Shown here: positions 45,511 through 55,993 of the stretch, piece by piece
How positions within the stretch are numbered: the stretch's first letter is position 1
Layout: each line of letters opens with the position of its first letter
Source: Fervidobacterium pennivorans
GTDB lineage: Bacteria; Thermotogota; Thermotogae; Thermotogales; Fervidobacteriaceae
Length of the DNA stretch: 64,000 nt
Direction of reading: 5' to 3'
NCBI RefSeq assembly: GCF_001644665.1
Contig: NZ_CP011393.1
Location: 632,001-696,000 of the forward strand
Notes under the pieces: generated by a model
The model's input: the letters and a program-made list of their open reading frames with translations, nothing else
What the model was told of the DNA's origin: nothing
Databases searched by the model: none
Position numbers and translations under genes: made by a program

Positions 45511-45783
45511 TTACTTTTGCCTTTGAAATTTTTCCGCACTGATGGTGACGATGTATTTGTTGCCATCAACTTCAACTTGGTAATTTATCGAAAAAGTATC
45601 AGGTAGGTTTTTCAAAACCGTGTCATCGATCGTTTCCCAAAAGATATTTTCCGCTTTTAATTGGGCTTTCTCTTGCCTTAGTGCTTCTTCAAGCATGTTT
45701 CTTTGCATGGGGATAGTTGATAAGACTATTGCAACGAGTATTAGAAGAACAATTATCGCAGATAGTATTTCGATGTAAATCAC
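45511..45783 (-). CDS. Small single-span membrane protein, pilin-like N terminus
   Basis: The 90-residue protein starts MIYIEILSAIIVLLILVAIVLST, a hydrophobic helix with a Glu at position 5, which recalls the mature start of type IV pilin-like proteins, although no prepilin leader or cleavage glycine is present. The remaining ~60 residues are soluble with VDGNKYIVTISAEKF at the end. GTG 45783 has AAGGTG upstream and follows nfnB by 13 bases, so it is in the same transcript. No family is recognised. Confidence 0.6.
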   Translation of the reverse strand: MIYIEILSAIIVLLILVAIVLSTIPMQRNMLEEALRQEKAQLKAENIFWETIDDTVLKNLPDTFSINYQVEVDGNKYIVTISAEKFQRQK

Positions 45784-45796
45784 ATCATCTTCACCT

Positions 45797-48054
<2,258 letters not shown>

Positions 48055-48100
48055 TGATAATTCCTCCTATACTTAGGTGAGCAAAGAAAAAAATGTATTG

Positions 48101-48910
48101 TTATACTGTTTTCTGGGCGTCTATTAAAGCTAAGAACTCTTCGTTCGATTTCGTTTCTTTCAATTTTGAAAGTATGAGTTTGAGACCTTCTTCTTCAGAC
48201 ATAGAGCTCAACATACGCCTAAGGATCCACACTTTCTTCAATTCGTTTTGCCCAATCAATAATTCTTCTTTTCTTGTACCCGAAAGTGCAAGATTGATGG
48301 CTGGGAAAATCCTTTTGTTAGCAAGCTGTCTTGAAAGCACAAGTTCCATATTACCTGTACCTTTGAATTCTTCAAATATCACTTCATCCATCTTCGATCC
48401 AGTCTCTATGAGTGCGGTTGCGATGATGGTTAAACTTCCACCTTCTCTTGTGTTTCTTGCAGCACCGAAGAAATGTTTGGGTTTGTAAAGTGCAGCCGGA
48501 TCAACACCACCAGTCAACAGTTTACCACTTGGTGGAACGGTTATGTTATAAACCCTTCCAAGTCGTGTAAGACTATCAAGGAGCACAACAACGTGATTTC
48601 CATATTCAACAAGTCTTTTGCACATTTCAAGCGTAAGTTCAGCAATTTTTATCTGCTTATCGGAAGGCATATCAAACGGGGCTGCTATAACCTTTGCATC
48701 TACCGATTCTTTGATATCTGTAACTTCTTCAGGTCGTTCATCGATGAGTAATACGATTCTAATTGTATCAGGATGGTTAGTTGCAATTCCGTTGGCAATT
48801 TCTTTGAGTATCGTGGTCTTACCGGTCTTCGGTGGAGCGACGATCATTCCCCTTTGTCCTTTACCTATCGGTGTGAACAAGTCAATCAACCTTTGGTGGT
48901 AAACCTTTCT
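48101..48910 (-). pseudogene. Second rho gene, 5'-truncated beside IS110
   Basis: The C-terminal ~265 residues of Rho are intact and almost identical to the copy at 15578, including [22 protein letters not shown] and [15 protein letters not shown]. The frame is open upstream to [19 protein letters not shown], then the IS110 end begins around 48911-48928. The N-terminal RNA-binding domain is missing and is not seen on the far side of the element. A TTG at 48889 could start a fragment with ATPase but no primary RNA site. Differences such as A to T and R to K show that it diverged before truncation. Confidence 0.88.
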
Positions 48911-48928
48911 TGATATATTTGACCAGGG

Positions 48929-50128
48929 CTAGAGCATTGCAAAGATCAAAGGAATTAAGCGTCTTGCGGTGAGGACGAGGGCACGTTTATGCTGATGCTT
49001 GGTAACCTCTGAGAACTTCTTGTTGTAGAAGGCTTTGTAACGTACTGTGTGCACCCTTACACAGTTAGCAGCTTCAACAAGATAGTATCTCAGGTATTGG
49101 TTACCACACTTAGCTAATGAGACATCTTGGGCATTGAAATTGCCTGATTGATATTGAGTCCAAACCAGGCCAGAGTATTTAGCTAAAGCAGCTTCATTTT
49201 TGAAGCGCTTGATATCACCGATTTCAGCGCAGATAGCGGCTGCGAGAACGTCACCTATGCCAGGGACGGTTGTTAATGTTTGAGAGAAAGCTTTAAGAAG
49301 TTTTGAGATTTCTTTGTCAAGTTTTTTGAGTTGTTCTTGCATAAATCTAATGTTTTCAAGTGTCATAGACAAAGCTAAATCATTTGCCTCAGCCAACAGA
49401 GGATGTAATCTAAAAGAGCGATTAGCAGCAGTTTTAAGTATTTCAGCAATTTTATTAACATCTGAGAGTCTGTTATTGCCGTTATCGGATACGAATTTAA
49501 TTAAGTCTTCTAAAGGCATAGAAGCGATATCATCAGGTGTAAAGTTTTCGATGATAGCGCAAGATGCCTTACCGAAGATATCTGAAAATGGACAGTCTTG
49601 AGAGTAAGTAGAGAATTTAAGGTATATGAGATTGAGAGCTCTGTTTTTTTCACGAGTTAGATTATGAACAAGGTGGTAGCGCATTCTGGTAAGACGTTGT
49701 AGTGCAGCATATTTAAAGTCTGGTAAAGGAGTAGGATTGAGTTTGCTGAACCTGACACATTCAGCGATAATGATGGCATCGATGTTATCTGTTTTAGGCA
49801 AGAAAGTGTAGATTTTTTTAAATCCTTTGACGATGCTTGGGTTAAGTACGTAGAAGGTTGGTTTGTAAGGTAGTAGTTCAGAAGAAGAAGCAAGATGAAG
49901 GTGAAGGTGCCATGTGTAATGTGAAGTAGCTTCCATGCCAAACTTAATACAGGATAGATTATACTGGCTGAGACAATCAATAACTCTTTTGATTAATTCG
50001 TTAGCGCCTTCTTGATCGTTAGGCAAGGAAAAAGGTTTTTTAATCAAGTGATTACCGGCATCATCGATGAAGAAGATAGAATTTGACTGACTACTTATAT
50101 CAATGCCCACAATTAAAGTGTTTGGCAA
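48929..50128 (-). CDS. IS110-family transposase (DEDD recombinase), full length
   Basis: The 399-residue protein has the N-terminal DEDD/RuvC-like domain with VGIDISSQS (Asp 10), KFGMEATSHY and PKTDNIDAIIIAE, and the C-terminal Transposase_20 domain (TTVPGIGDVLAAAICAEIG, YSGLVWTQYQSGNF, GNQYLRYYLVEAAN) with its catalytic serine region. TTG 50128 has AAAGGAGG. IS110 elements are cut and joined without long inverted repeats and use a bridge RNA encoded in the element to choose target and donor. The 50160-50465 region upstream fits that. It has truncated the second rho. Confidence 0.93.
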   Translation of the reverse strand: MPNTLIVGIDISSQSNSIFFIDDAGNHLIKKPFSLPNDQEGANELIKRVIDCLSQYNLSCIKFGMEATSHYTWHLHLHLASSSELLPYKPTFYVLNPSIVKGFKKIYTFLPKTDNIDAIIIAECVRFSKLNPTPLPDFKYAALQRLTRMRYHLVHNLTREKNRALNLIYLKFSTYSQDCPFSDIFGKASCAIIENFTPDDIASMPLEDLIKFVSDNGNNRLSDVNKIAEILKTAANRSFRLHPLLAEANDLALSMTLENIRFMQEQLKKLDKEISKLLKAFSQTLTTVPGIGDVLAAAICAEIGDIKRFKNEAALAKYSGLVWTQYQSGNFNAQDVSLAKCGNQYLRYYLVEAANCVRVHTVRYKAFYNKKFSEVTKHQHKRALVLTARRLIPLIFAML

Positions 50129-50159
50129 TTGAAAGACCTCCTTTCTAAAGTGTGGTGTT

Positions 50160-50465
50160 AGGAAAAGAGTTAAGCCCTTTATCCCTGGGGATTACATGAC
50201 AATAGCAGCCTCGCCGATATTAGAGCTACGGAGCAGTTTACAGGGTGCACACATCTGATATGCTCAAATCAGATGTGGTAAACTGACCGTGCACAGCAAA
50301 CGAGTAAACATTACTCATGTAATCCTTTGGGGTTCAGTCTCTCGCAAGCTGTGGCGTGCAGTTATCAAAGCACGTCCAGCAGGGGTGAGCCAAAAATATC
50401 CAACAAACTAAAATCAGGCTTAACTTTTTTCTGATTTTAGTTTACCAAAGATAAAGGGCAAATTT
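50160..50465 (-). ncRNA. Candidate IS110 bridge RNA region
   Basis: The roughly 300 bases upstream of the IS110 transposase have no gene but are rich in perfect pairing: GCCCTTTATC (50174-50183) with GATAAAGGGC (50450-50459); GGATTACATGA (50189-50199) with TCATGTAATCC (50315-50325); CAGTTTAC and CACATCTGAT (50234-50259) with ATCAGATGTG and GTAAACTG (50268-50285); AACTAAAATCAG (50406-50417) with CTGATTTTAGTT (50431-50442). Known IS110-group elements encode the bridge RNA upstream of the recombinase. Strand and ends are not certain. Confidence 0.6.
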
Positions 50466-50657
50466 AAGCTGTAGCAGTCAATTTTAATATTCAATTTTTA
50501 AGAAGTGAGTGTTTAGGGAAGAGAATTTAATTTAATGAATTTCCAGTAATCAATTGGTACTAATAATTTAATGTACCAATTGAGAAATAAATTTTTTATT
50601 GATTTGATAATCATATTATACGAGCATTCCTGTAAGGAAAAATAGATTTTGAAAAAA

Positions 50658-50714
50658 GTATCGCCTCCTGATAATATATAATTACCCCATCACACTAAAA
50701 TCAGGAGGCGATAC
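50658..50714 (+). promoter_or_regulatory. Inverted repeat that hides the ribosome site of the IS110 fragment
   Basis: GTATCGCCTCCTGAT (50658-50672) is the exact complement of ATCAGGAGGCGATAC (50700-50714), which holds the AGGAGG of the 50716 gene. In a transcript read through from outside the stem would cover the site, a common way for elements to avoid being translated from host promoters. It may equally be the element end. Confidence 0.6.
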
Positions 50715-50715
50715 C

Positions 50716-51162
50716 ATGGAACAAAAGTATGTTAATCCAAAAGTTTCAAGAATTTCTCAAGACACTCTAATTGTCGGTATTGATGTTGCTAAAAGAAATC
50801 ATTGGGTTAGGATGACTGATTATCGTGGAATTGATTTGATTAGCCCTTTCAAGATTAATAATACCATAGATGGTATTAAAATGTTAGAGGAAAAAATAAG
50901 AATTATTAAGCAAAAGGAAGGGTTAAACAACGTAATCTTAGGCATGGAACCATCAGGGCATTATTGGAAGGTTTTAGCTTGGCAAATGAAATCTAACGAG
51001 CAAGTAAATTATCTTGTTGGAGTAAATCCATATCATGTGAAGAAAAGCAAAGAATTTGATGATAACTCACCTAGTAAAAATGACAAGAAAGATGCAGGAT
51101 TAATAGCCAAATTAATCAAAGATGGAAGATATTTCGATATGCATTTCATATTCACCCCATGA
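50716..51162 (+). pseudogene. IS110-family transposase, N-terminal fragment of a different subtype
   Basis: The 148-residue frame has the DEDD domain start (DTLIVGIDVAKRNHWVRM), NVILGMEPSGHYWKVLAWQM, and SKNDKKDAGLIAKLIKDGRYFDMHF before it stops in sequence of the next element, an IS3 copy that begins near 51160. The C-terminal domain is missing. It is not closely similar to the 48929 transposase. The fragment at 63747, also IS110, has only the C-terminal part, but I cannot show they belong to the same copy. Confidence 0.85.
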
Positions 51163-51218
51163 AGGATTTGGAGGGAAATTAGGAGAGTGATAAAATTCAT
51201 CTTAGAGGGGTGAGTCGT

Positions 51219-51635
51219 ATGCAGAGCAGGAAAGAGTATTCTCCAGAGTTCAAACTTACTGTCGTCAAGGAATATCTTAACGGTGATAAGTCACAAGCGC
51301 AGATTTGTGAGAAATATTCAATCTCTCCCAGCATATTCTTCAGATGGTTGAAGAATTACAAGGAATCAGGATACGATGATTCAGTATTCAATGTCAGCAG
51401 AGGAAGGCCGGGATCAATCATATCAGATTATTCAAAGATACCGCCATTCATCTTTGAATCGGCAGGTGTTCGGAGAGACGATTCAACCAATCCGAACGAC
51501 ACAATTGCCTTGAAACGGAAACTTGAATACTACGAGAAGATACTGCTCGAGAAGGAAGTACAATTGAGGATAGCATTAGACCAAATAGAGTTATTAAAAA
51601 AAACAAACAGCAAGAAAGAGAATCAACAAAAGTAA
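51219..51635 (+). CDS. IS3-family OrfA
   Basis: The protein of 138 residues has the helix-turn-helix YSPEFKLTVVKEYLNGDKS, then YSISPSIFFRWLKNY, and a long C-terminal coiled helix ending in a lysine-rich tail. ATG 51219 is preferred because GAGGGG at 51205-51210 lies on the GTG alternative at 51210. Near the end, A_AAA_AAA at 51596-51602 can act as a slippery heptamer for a -1 shift into OrfB, giving the OrfAB transposase; the -1 frame is open from there to OrfB. Confidence 0.85.
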   Translation: MQSRKEYSPEFKLTVVKEYLNGDKSQAQICEKYSISPSIFFRWLKNYKESGYDDSVFNVSRGRPGSIISDYSKIPPFIFESAGVRRDDSTNPNDTIALKRKLEYYEKILLEKEVQLRIALDQIELLKKTNSKKENQQK

Positions 51636-51655
51636 AATCGACAAATGTTGGAGAA

Positions 51656-52618
51656 TTGTTAATAAGTTTGAAGTACAAGAGAATTGGAGTATGCCTAAGA
51701 TATCTTTTAGGGAAGTTTCAAATGAGTTCAAGCACATTTTACGCAACAACACGAACGTTCTTTTCAATAGATTGGATAAAGGGAAAGAGCAAAAGAAGAT
51801 GCAAAGGCTACTCAACAAAGGTAACAGGGGAAACAATCAGCGACGAAGAAATAGAGGGACTTTTAGTTACGATATACGAGAATGAGAACTGTAATGATCC
51901 AGAATACTACATCAAGACACTTGGAGACAAGAAGCTCTCGAAAGTACTGAAGAGAAGATACGGAATAATAGTAAATCACAAGAAAATATACAGAATGAGG
52001 AAAGAACTCGGACTAATACGTAAGTACAAGAAACATGCAAAACATCCAAAGAAAAGGCCAAAGGATCATGAAATAGGAGAGACAAATAGATATTGGGAAG
52101 CAGACATTAAATTCATACCGACAAAGAAAGACGGATACGTACCGATGCTTGACATAATAGACGTGAGAGACAAAACGATAGTAGGGACACATTTGGGACA
52201 GAAGAGCAAATCGAAGAACTTCATAGAATGCATAGAAAGAGCGATAGAATACAGGAAAGTAGATACGAAGAAACTGACGATAAGGACAGACAATGGGCCA
52301 CAATTCAAATCAAAAGCAACGGAAGGATACCTGGAAGAAATGGGAATAGAGCATGAATTTGGATACAAGAACAATCCAAACAGCCAAGCATACATAGAGT
52401 CACATCATTCAGTAGTAGAGAGAGAATTCGTACAAATGAATGAATTTGAGTACATAGAAGACGTATACAATGCATACAAAGCATACATATACTTCTACCA
52501 AGAGATAAGGCCGCACGGATCATTAGGATATATGACACCGAGCGAATATGATGAACTATTAAACGAGCAAGAAAGTAGGAAAGGCGCAATTAACAGAGTG
52601 GTGGTTGTGAAAAAATGA
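51656..52618 (+). CDS. IS3-family OrfB, DDE transposase
   Basis: The 320-residue frame has the HTH_21 region (GDKKLSKVLKRRYGIIVNHKK) and an rve DDE core: EADIKFIPTKKDG (D), RTDNGPQF (D), and NSQAYIESHHSVVERE (E), then RPHGSLGYMTPSEY. The triad is intact, so the copy may be active. It is probably not started independently but as an OrfAB fusion by -1 frameshift from OrfA; TTG 51656 is only the first start-like codon of the frame, and the frame is open upstream to about 51594. Confidence 0.88.
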   Translation: MLISLKYKRIGVCLRYLLGKFQMSSSTFYATTRTFFSIDWIKGKSKRRCKGYSTKVTGETISDEEIEGLLVTIYENENCNDPEYYIKTLGDKKLSKVLKRRYGIIVNHKKIYRMRKELGLIRKYKKHAKHPKKRPKDHEIGETNRYWEADIKFIPTKKDGYVPMLDIIDVRDKTIVGTHLGQKSKSKNFIECIERAIEYRKVDTKKLTIRTDNGPQFKSKATEGYLEEMGIEHEFGYKNNPNSQAYIESHHSVVEREFVQMNEFEYIEDVYNAYKAYIYFYQEIRPHGSLGYMTPSEYDELLNEQESRKGAINRVVVVKK

Positions 52619-52658
52619 GACTCGCTTAATTATTCTCCAAAAACAGGGGGTTTAACCG

Positions 52659-52934
52659 GTGATAAGCGGGATATTATTTGGAAGTGGAGTGTACCATGAG
52701 ATAGAAAAAGAAGTATCCGGAGGGATAATAGACATTCTGATAGAAAACAACGGGGTTGCGTATATAATTGAGCTGAAGGTTGACAAAAGTGCAAAAGAAG
52801 CGCTTGAACAGATAAAGGAAAGAAGATATTATGAAGGATTCACAAGCAAGAAATGTTATCTTATAGGTGTGAGTATAGATAGTCGGTTAAAAAACATAAA
52901 GGAATGGACCTACGAAGTTATCGAGGCAAAGTAA
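52659..52934 (+). pseudogene. PD-(D/E)XK nuclease-like C-terminal fragment
   Basis: The 91-residue frame has GGIIDILIENNGVAYIIELKV, the D...ExK signature of the PD-(D/E)XK fold found at the C terminus of AAA-ATPase/DUF1703 proteins common in Thermotogales, followed by SAKEALEQIKERRYYEGF. The ATPase part is missing, cut off by the IS3 right end at 52645. The GTG at 52659 is only the first start codon after the junction. It is probably not functional. Confidence 0.75.
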
Positions 52935-52952
52935 AAAGCGAGGTTGATAACG

Positions 52953-53423
52953 ATGGAGAAATTTCCACCTATGCGTAGAAAAGATAGAGAATTACCAGAA
53001 CAACAAACGTTTGAAATACTCAAATCCGGTGATTATGGTGTCTTAGCAACATTTAACGGCGAATATCCATATGGGATACCAGTAAACTATGCATTTGATG
53101 GAGAGTATATCTATATTCACTGTGCTAAAGAAGGTCATAAGATAGAAAACATAAAAAAATTTTCAAACGTATGCTTTACTATTGTCAAAAGCTACGAAAT
53201 TTTGCCTGATGAACTATCAACTGCATATGAAAGCGTAATTGCCTTTGGAAAAGCTTCAATAGTTGAAAATGAAGACGAAAAGCGCGGAGCACTTGAACTG
53301 ATAGGAAAGAAATATTCAAATAACTTAGAGAAAATAAAAGGCGAAATCGCAGATTCAATACAGAGAGTGAGCATTATAAAAATAGAAATCGAACACATAT
53401 CTGGTAAATCAAGAAAAAGATAG
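52953..53423 (+). CDS. Pyridoxamine 5'-phosphate oxidase-like flavoprotein, NimA-type
   Basis: The 156-residue protein has the split-barrel flavin-binding fold of the NimA branch: MRRKDRELPEQQTFEILKSG at the N terminus, YGVLATFNGEYPYGIPVNYAFDGEYIYIHCAKEGHKI in pieces, and KASIVENEDEKRGALELI. Relatives bind FMN or haem and reduce nitro compounds or unknown substrates. ATG 52953 follows GAGG at 52940-52943. It is a complete gene within the mobile region and ends in a strong terminator. Confidence 0.85.
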   Translation: MEKFPPMRRKDRELPEQQTFEILKSGDYGVLATFNGEYPYGIPVNYAFDGEYIYIHCAKEGHKIENIKKFSNVCFTIVKSYEILPDELSTAYESVIAFGKASIVENEDEKRGALELIGKKYSNNLEKIKGEIADSIQRVSIIKIEIEHISGKSRKR

Positions 53424-53424
53424 T

Positions 53425-53465
53425 ATATCGCAAAATGCGATATCGCATTTTGCGATATTTTTTTC
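53425..53465 (+). terminator. Terminator formed by a 34-base perfect palindrome
   Basis: Positions 53425-53458 are a perfect palindrome (arms of 17 bases with ATATCGCAAAATGCGAT as the left arm), followed by a run of T. It ends the NimA-like gene. From 53466 to 53522 a CCATCCTGG motif (53481-53489) resembles ends of the IS481-like element at 57633; 53523-53744 is the left end of the next insertion sequence with no gene. Confidence 0.85.
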
Positions 53466-53522
53466 ATTTGTCAGAAATTTCCATCCTGGGTGTCTATATA
53501 TATGAAAAGGAAAAAATCCCAA

Positions 53523-54847
53523 TAGACTGTTCGGTGATATGAAAAAGTAGGGCAAAAAAGTAAAATTCTTGTTCTTCATCAAGATTTGTTTCTGAAAACC
53601 TTTGTCGTTTTTCTTCGTCGGTTTTTGAAATTGGTAATTTTCGTTCTTTGATAGTCAATTTCTAAGCTTTTTTCACTAAAAAATATCTTCACTGTCTCCA
53701 CATTGCTTTTTTACTTGGATTTGATTTTTCTTTACTTGTTTGTTTTACTGTAGTGCAAATAGTTCTTGATGGTGTTCAAACAAGTAATTCAGTAACGGTT
53801 TTTGTATCTTTGTCCAGTTTTTTGCTTGATGTTTTATTCTTAGTTCTCTTTTGATATTGTGCATTACCACAAACGCTTTGATGTAATAAAACACATTCGA
53901 TAATTTTTTGAATCCTCTTCTAACTTGAGTAAACATTGCAAGAAGACTATTTCTTGATTCAGCTGGTTGATTTTTCTTTGAATCGATGATTTTGTGCTTG
54001 ATATTGAGTTTTTCGCAAGCTACAGCATAGGAAGGTAGACCGTCAGAGTAAACAAGTTTAGGTTTACATGGAAAGATTAGTTGCAAAGCTTCAAAAGTAT
54101 CACGATTAGTGGAAACAACAAAGTTAACGATTCTGTACTTACTCACGGCAAAGAAAATGTACAAATTACGTCTTTCATCACCGATTTTGATTTTCTCAAA
54201 CTTCTCATCGACGTTGATAATATCAGACAGGATAGGAGAAAATACGATAGCTTTAGAAAGATTGATGATCCACTGATAAATAGTAGATACACTTGGAGAG
54301 TAACCTTGAGAAATTAAAACATTTCTAATTTGTCTGATAGACAAATTAGAATAGAAAAGCTCAAAGGCATGCAAGCAGACAGAAATAGGATACTTAGGCG
54401 AAAAACGGATAGAAGAGAAATACTCAACCAAAGAAAGAGTAAAAAGGTCAACGTTAGTTTTGAAATCACAAGTGCGACAACGGAAACGGACGTAAGAATG
54501 ACGGACTTTGGAGATTTTCATGGGGCGATCACAATGAGGGCAGCGAGGATAAGGGAAATCGAAGCGTTTCTTACGCTGAGCTTTAGGGAAAGAGAAAGTG
54601 CGTTTACATTCAGAACAGATGAAACTGGTAACTTGAACCAAAGAACCATCGGGAGCACGACGATGATAGTGAGCGTTGATGTAGACTTTAGTTGGATGAT
54701 CGCAGTAAGGACAGCGAGGACGATTGGAGAAGTCGGATTTACGTGGCATAGGGTAATCTACTTTCGTGAGGATGGAGGGGGGTGTACCCCTCTTTAAGAA
54801 TTATACAACGAATTCGGATGGTTATCATAATTTTATCGAACAGTCTA
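53523..54847 (-). mobile_element. Insertion sequence with zinc-ribbon DDE transposase, copy A
   Basis: The ends are 11-base inverted repeats TAGACTGTTCG at 53523-53533 and its complement at 54837-54847, extended by weaker similarity. Inside is one transposase gene on the minus strand. The right end lies in glgP; a second AGACTGTTC stands directly outside at 54848-54856, so the end may have been re-used or the site duplicated. No target duplication matches across the element, and the missing 3' two thirds of glgP point to a deletion next to it. Confidence 0.75.
53745..54749 (-). CDS. Zinc-ribbon DDE transposase A
   Basis: The 334-residue protein starts with two CxxC zinc-ribbon pairs (RCPYCDHPTKVY, FICSECKRTF; then RCPHCDRPMKI, FRCRTCDF), a helix-turn-helix (GYSPSVSTIYQWI), and a DDE core with NVDEKFEKI, VYSDGLPSY and QPAESRNSL. 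It resembles IS6/IS1-like transposases with Zn-ribbons, but I cannot place it in a named family. No strong ribosome site precedes ATG 54749. A relative is at 58613; both are preceded by a GGGG(T)ACACCCC hairpin. Confidence 0.85.
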   Translation of the reverse strand: MPRKSDFSNRPRCPYCDHPTKVYINAHYHRRAPDGSLVQVTSFICSECKRTFSFPKAQRKKRFDFPYPRCPHCDRPMKISKVRHSYVRFRCRTCDFKTNVDLFTLSLVEYFSSIRFSPKYPISVCLHAFELFYSNLSIRQIRNVLISQGYSPSVSTIYQWIINLSKAIVFSPILSDIINVDEKFEKIKIGDERRNLYIFFAVSKYRIVNFVVSTNRDTFEALQLIFPCKPKLVYSDGLPSYAVACEKLNIKHKIIDSKKNQPAESRNSLLAMFTQVRRGFKKLSNVFYYIKAFVVMHNIKRELRIKHQAKNWTKIQKPLLNYLFEHHQELFALQ

Positions 54848-55467
54848 GAACAGTCTCTAAATTTCAAATTACCCTTTTCATCTGTATAAGGTTCACTTCT
54901 GCCAAAAAATCTAACCTTTACCGCTTCTTCCGGCTTTGGAAATTCCCATGGATATCCATTCTTTAGCCAATCATCTGGGAGTTCCTTTTGAAATCCATTT
55001 TCGATAGCTTGTTTAAACAGGCCGTATTGATACCTAATCGTGTATCCGTAAGAAAGGCAACCGAGGGTGGCTAAGGAATCGAGAAAACAGGCGGCAAGTC
55101 TTCCAAGTCCACCGTTACCAAGCGCTGCATCTTCTTCCAAAAGCGCAATTTCATCGAGAGATACGTTGTATTTACTCAAAAGTTCTTTAACTTCATCTTC
55201 CGCTTTCAAGTTCAAGATATTGTTGTACAACAACCTACCTATCAAAAATTCCATCGATAGATAATTGACTATTTTCAGATCTTTCTTTTTGTAGATTATC
55301 TCTTCTGTGTTGAGCCATTTTTCGGCAATCAGGTCTCTAACAGAGTAGGAAAGTGCAAAGAATTTCTGTAGCAACGTGGAATACTCCGTTTTTTCCGCCA
55401 AGGAATGATGCATGTGGTACTTAAATTGCGTCGATAAGTCTAGTTTTTTGCTATTTCTTGCCACCAT
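54848..55467 (-). pseudogene. glgP: Glycogen phosphorylase, N-terminal fragment cut by an IS
   Basis: About 205 residues remain, including NYLSMEFLIGRLLYNNILNL and EEDAALGNGGLGRLAACFLDSLATL, the nucleotide/glucan-site segment of GlgP/MalP, and RYQYGLFKQ. The last normal residues are FRDCSRLF, after which the frame runs into the insertion sequence and stops at 54739. The catalytic lysine-PLP domain is gone. ATG 55467 has AAAGGGG upstream. Another full copy may exist elsewhere in the genome. Confidence 0.88.
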
Positions 55468-55520
55468 CCGCACCCCTTTTCTAAAACTTCAGAACCGTTT
55501 CCAACAAAAATCCATCTTAA

Positions 55521-55548
55521 AATTTACACTAAATTCGAAAAATGTCAA
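55521..55548 (-). promoter_or_regulatory. Promoter of the glgP remnant
   Basis: Minus-strand TTGACA (55548-55543) and TAAATT (55526-55521) are 16 bases apart, 54 bases before the glgP start. Confidence 0.7.
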
Positions 55549-55617
55549 ATACACAAGGAAAAACGAACATACTCTTGAATTCTCAAATTTTAGACGATTA
55601 AATGTTGTTTTGTGATG

Positions 55618-55806
55618 CTAATGCCTCCTAATCAGTTCATTTACAAATTCACTCCATTCAATATCCTTCGCCGACAACAGTAACGTGAGGTGGTACTTCA
55701 AATCGGCTAATTTGTATATCAAATGCTCTCTATCTTCTCCCATGGCTGCCAATACAACTTCGATACTTTCTTCACCGAATTTTTTGAATCGTATTATAAC
55801 AAGAAC
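55618..55806 (-). pseudogene. hisE: Phosphoribosyl-ATP pyrophosphatase fragment (hisE)
   Basis: Reading the minus strand, about 58 residues match the C-terminal part of HisE: RFKKFGEESIEVVLAAMGED, then REHLIYKLADLKYHLTLLL and SAKDIEWSEFVNELIRRH before TAG at 55620-55618. The EExxE and the D of ADLxYH metal motifs of the MazG-like fold are present. Similarity stops near 55790 and a stop codon lies at 55812, so the 5' part is lost. The rest of a his operon is not in this window. Confidence 0.75.
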
Positions 55807-55901
55807 CTTCTACAAGCCAAAATAATAAATAATCATAAGATTAGAAAATATATTGAGCATTAATTAATTAGATTTCTTTTTTTTTTTACAATTACTCGCG
55901 A

Positions 55902-55961
55902 TTGTCATCAAAAGAAGTTGTACTATAATAAAATTAGTCAGAACATCAAACCGGTTTGATG
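55902..55961 (+). promoter_or_regulatory. Promoter and palindromic operator of the secreted protein-CPBP pair
   Basis: TTGTCA (55902-55907) and TATAAT (55924-55929) are 16 bases apart. CATCAAACCGGTTTGATG at 55944-55961 is a perfect 18-base palindrome just downstream of the predicted start, a place where a repressor would block transcription. A central CCGG with AAA/TTT arms recalls LacI-type operators, but the regulator is not known. 55812-55901 shows no gene. Confidence 0.72.
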
Positions 55962-55993
55962 GATATAAATCAATATTACGGGGAGGAAGTATT

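Larger units (their letters stand above)
51160..52645 (+). mobile_element. IS3-family insertion sequence, apparently complete
   Basis: The element of about 1.49 kb contains OrfA and OrfB in overlapping frames. Imperfect terminal repeats can be aligned: left TTTGGAGGGAAATTAGGAG region (51166-51186) with right TTTTTGGAGAATAATTAAG read on the other strand (52645-52622). The outer TG...CA ends fit the family. No target duplication is visible. It has cut an IS110 gene on the left and a PD-(D/E)XK gene on the right. Confidence 0.72.

Noticed and set aside
54330-54797. A 155-codon plus-strand frame opposite transposase A
   Set aside because: It is the complement of zinc-ribbon coding sequence; the Arg/Thr-rich translation has no motif.
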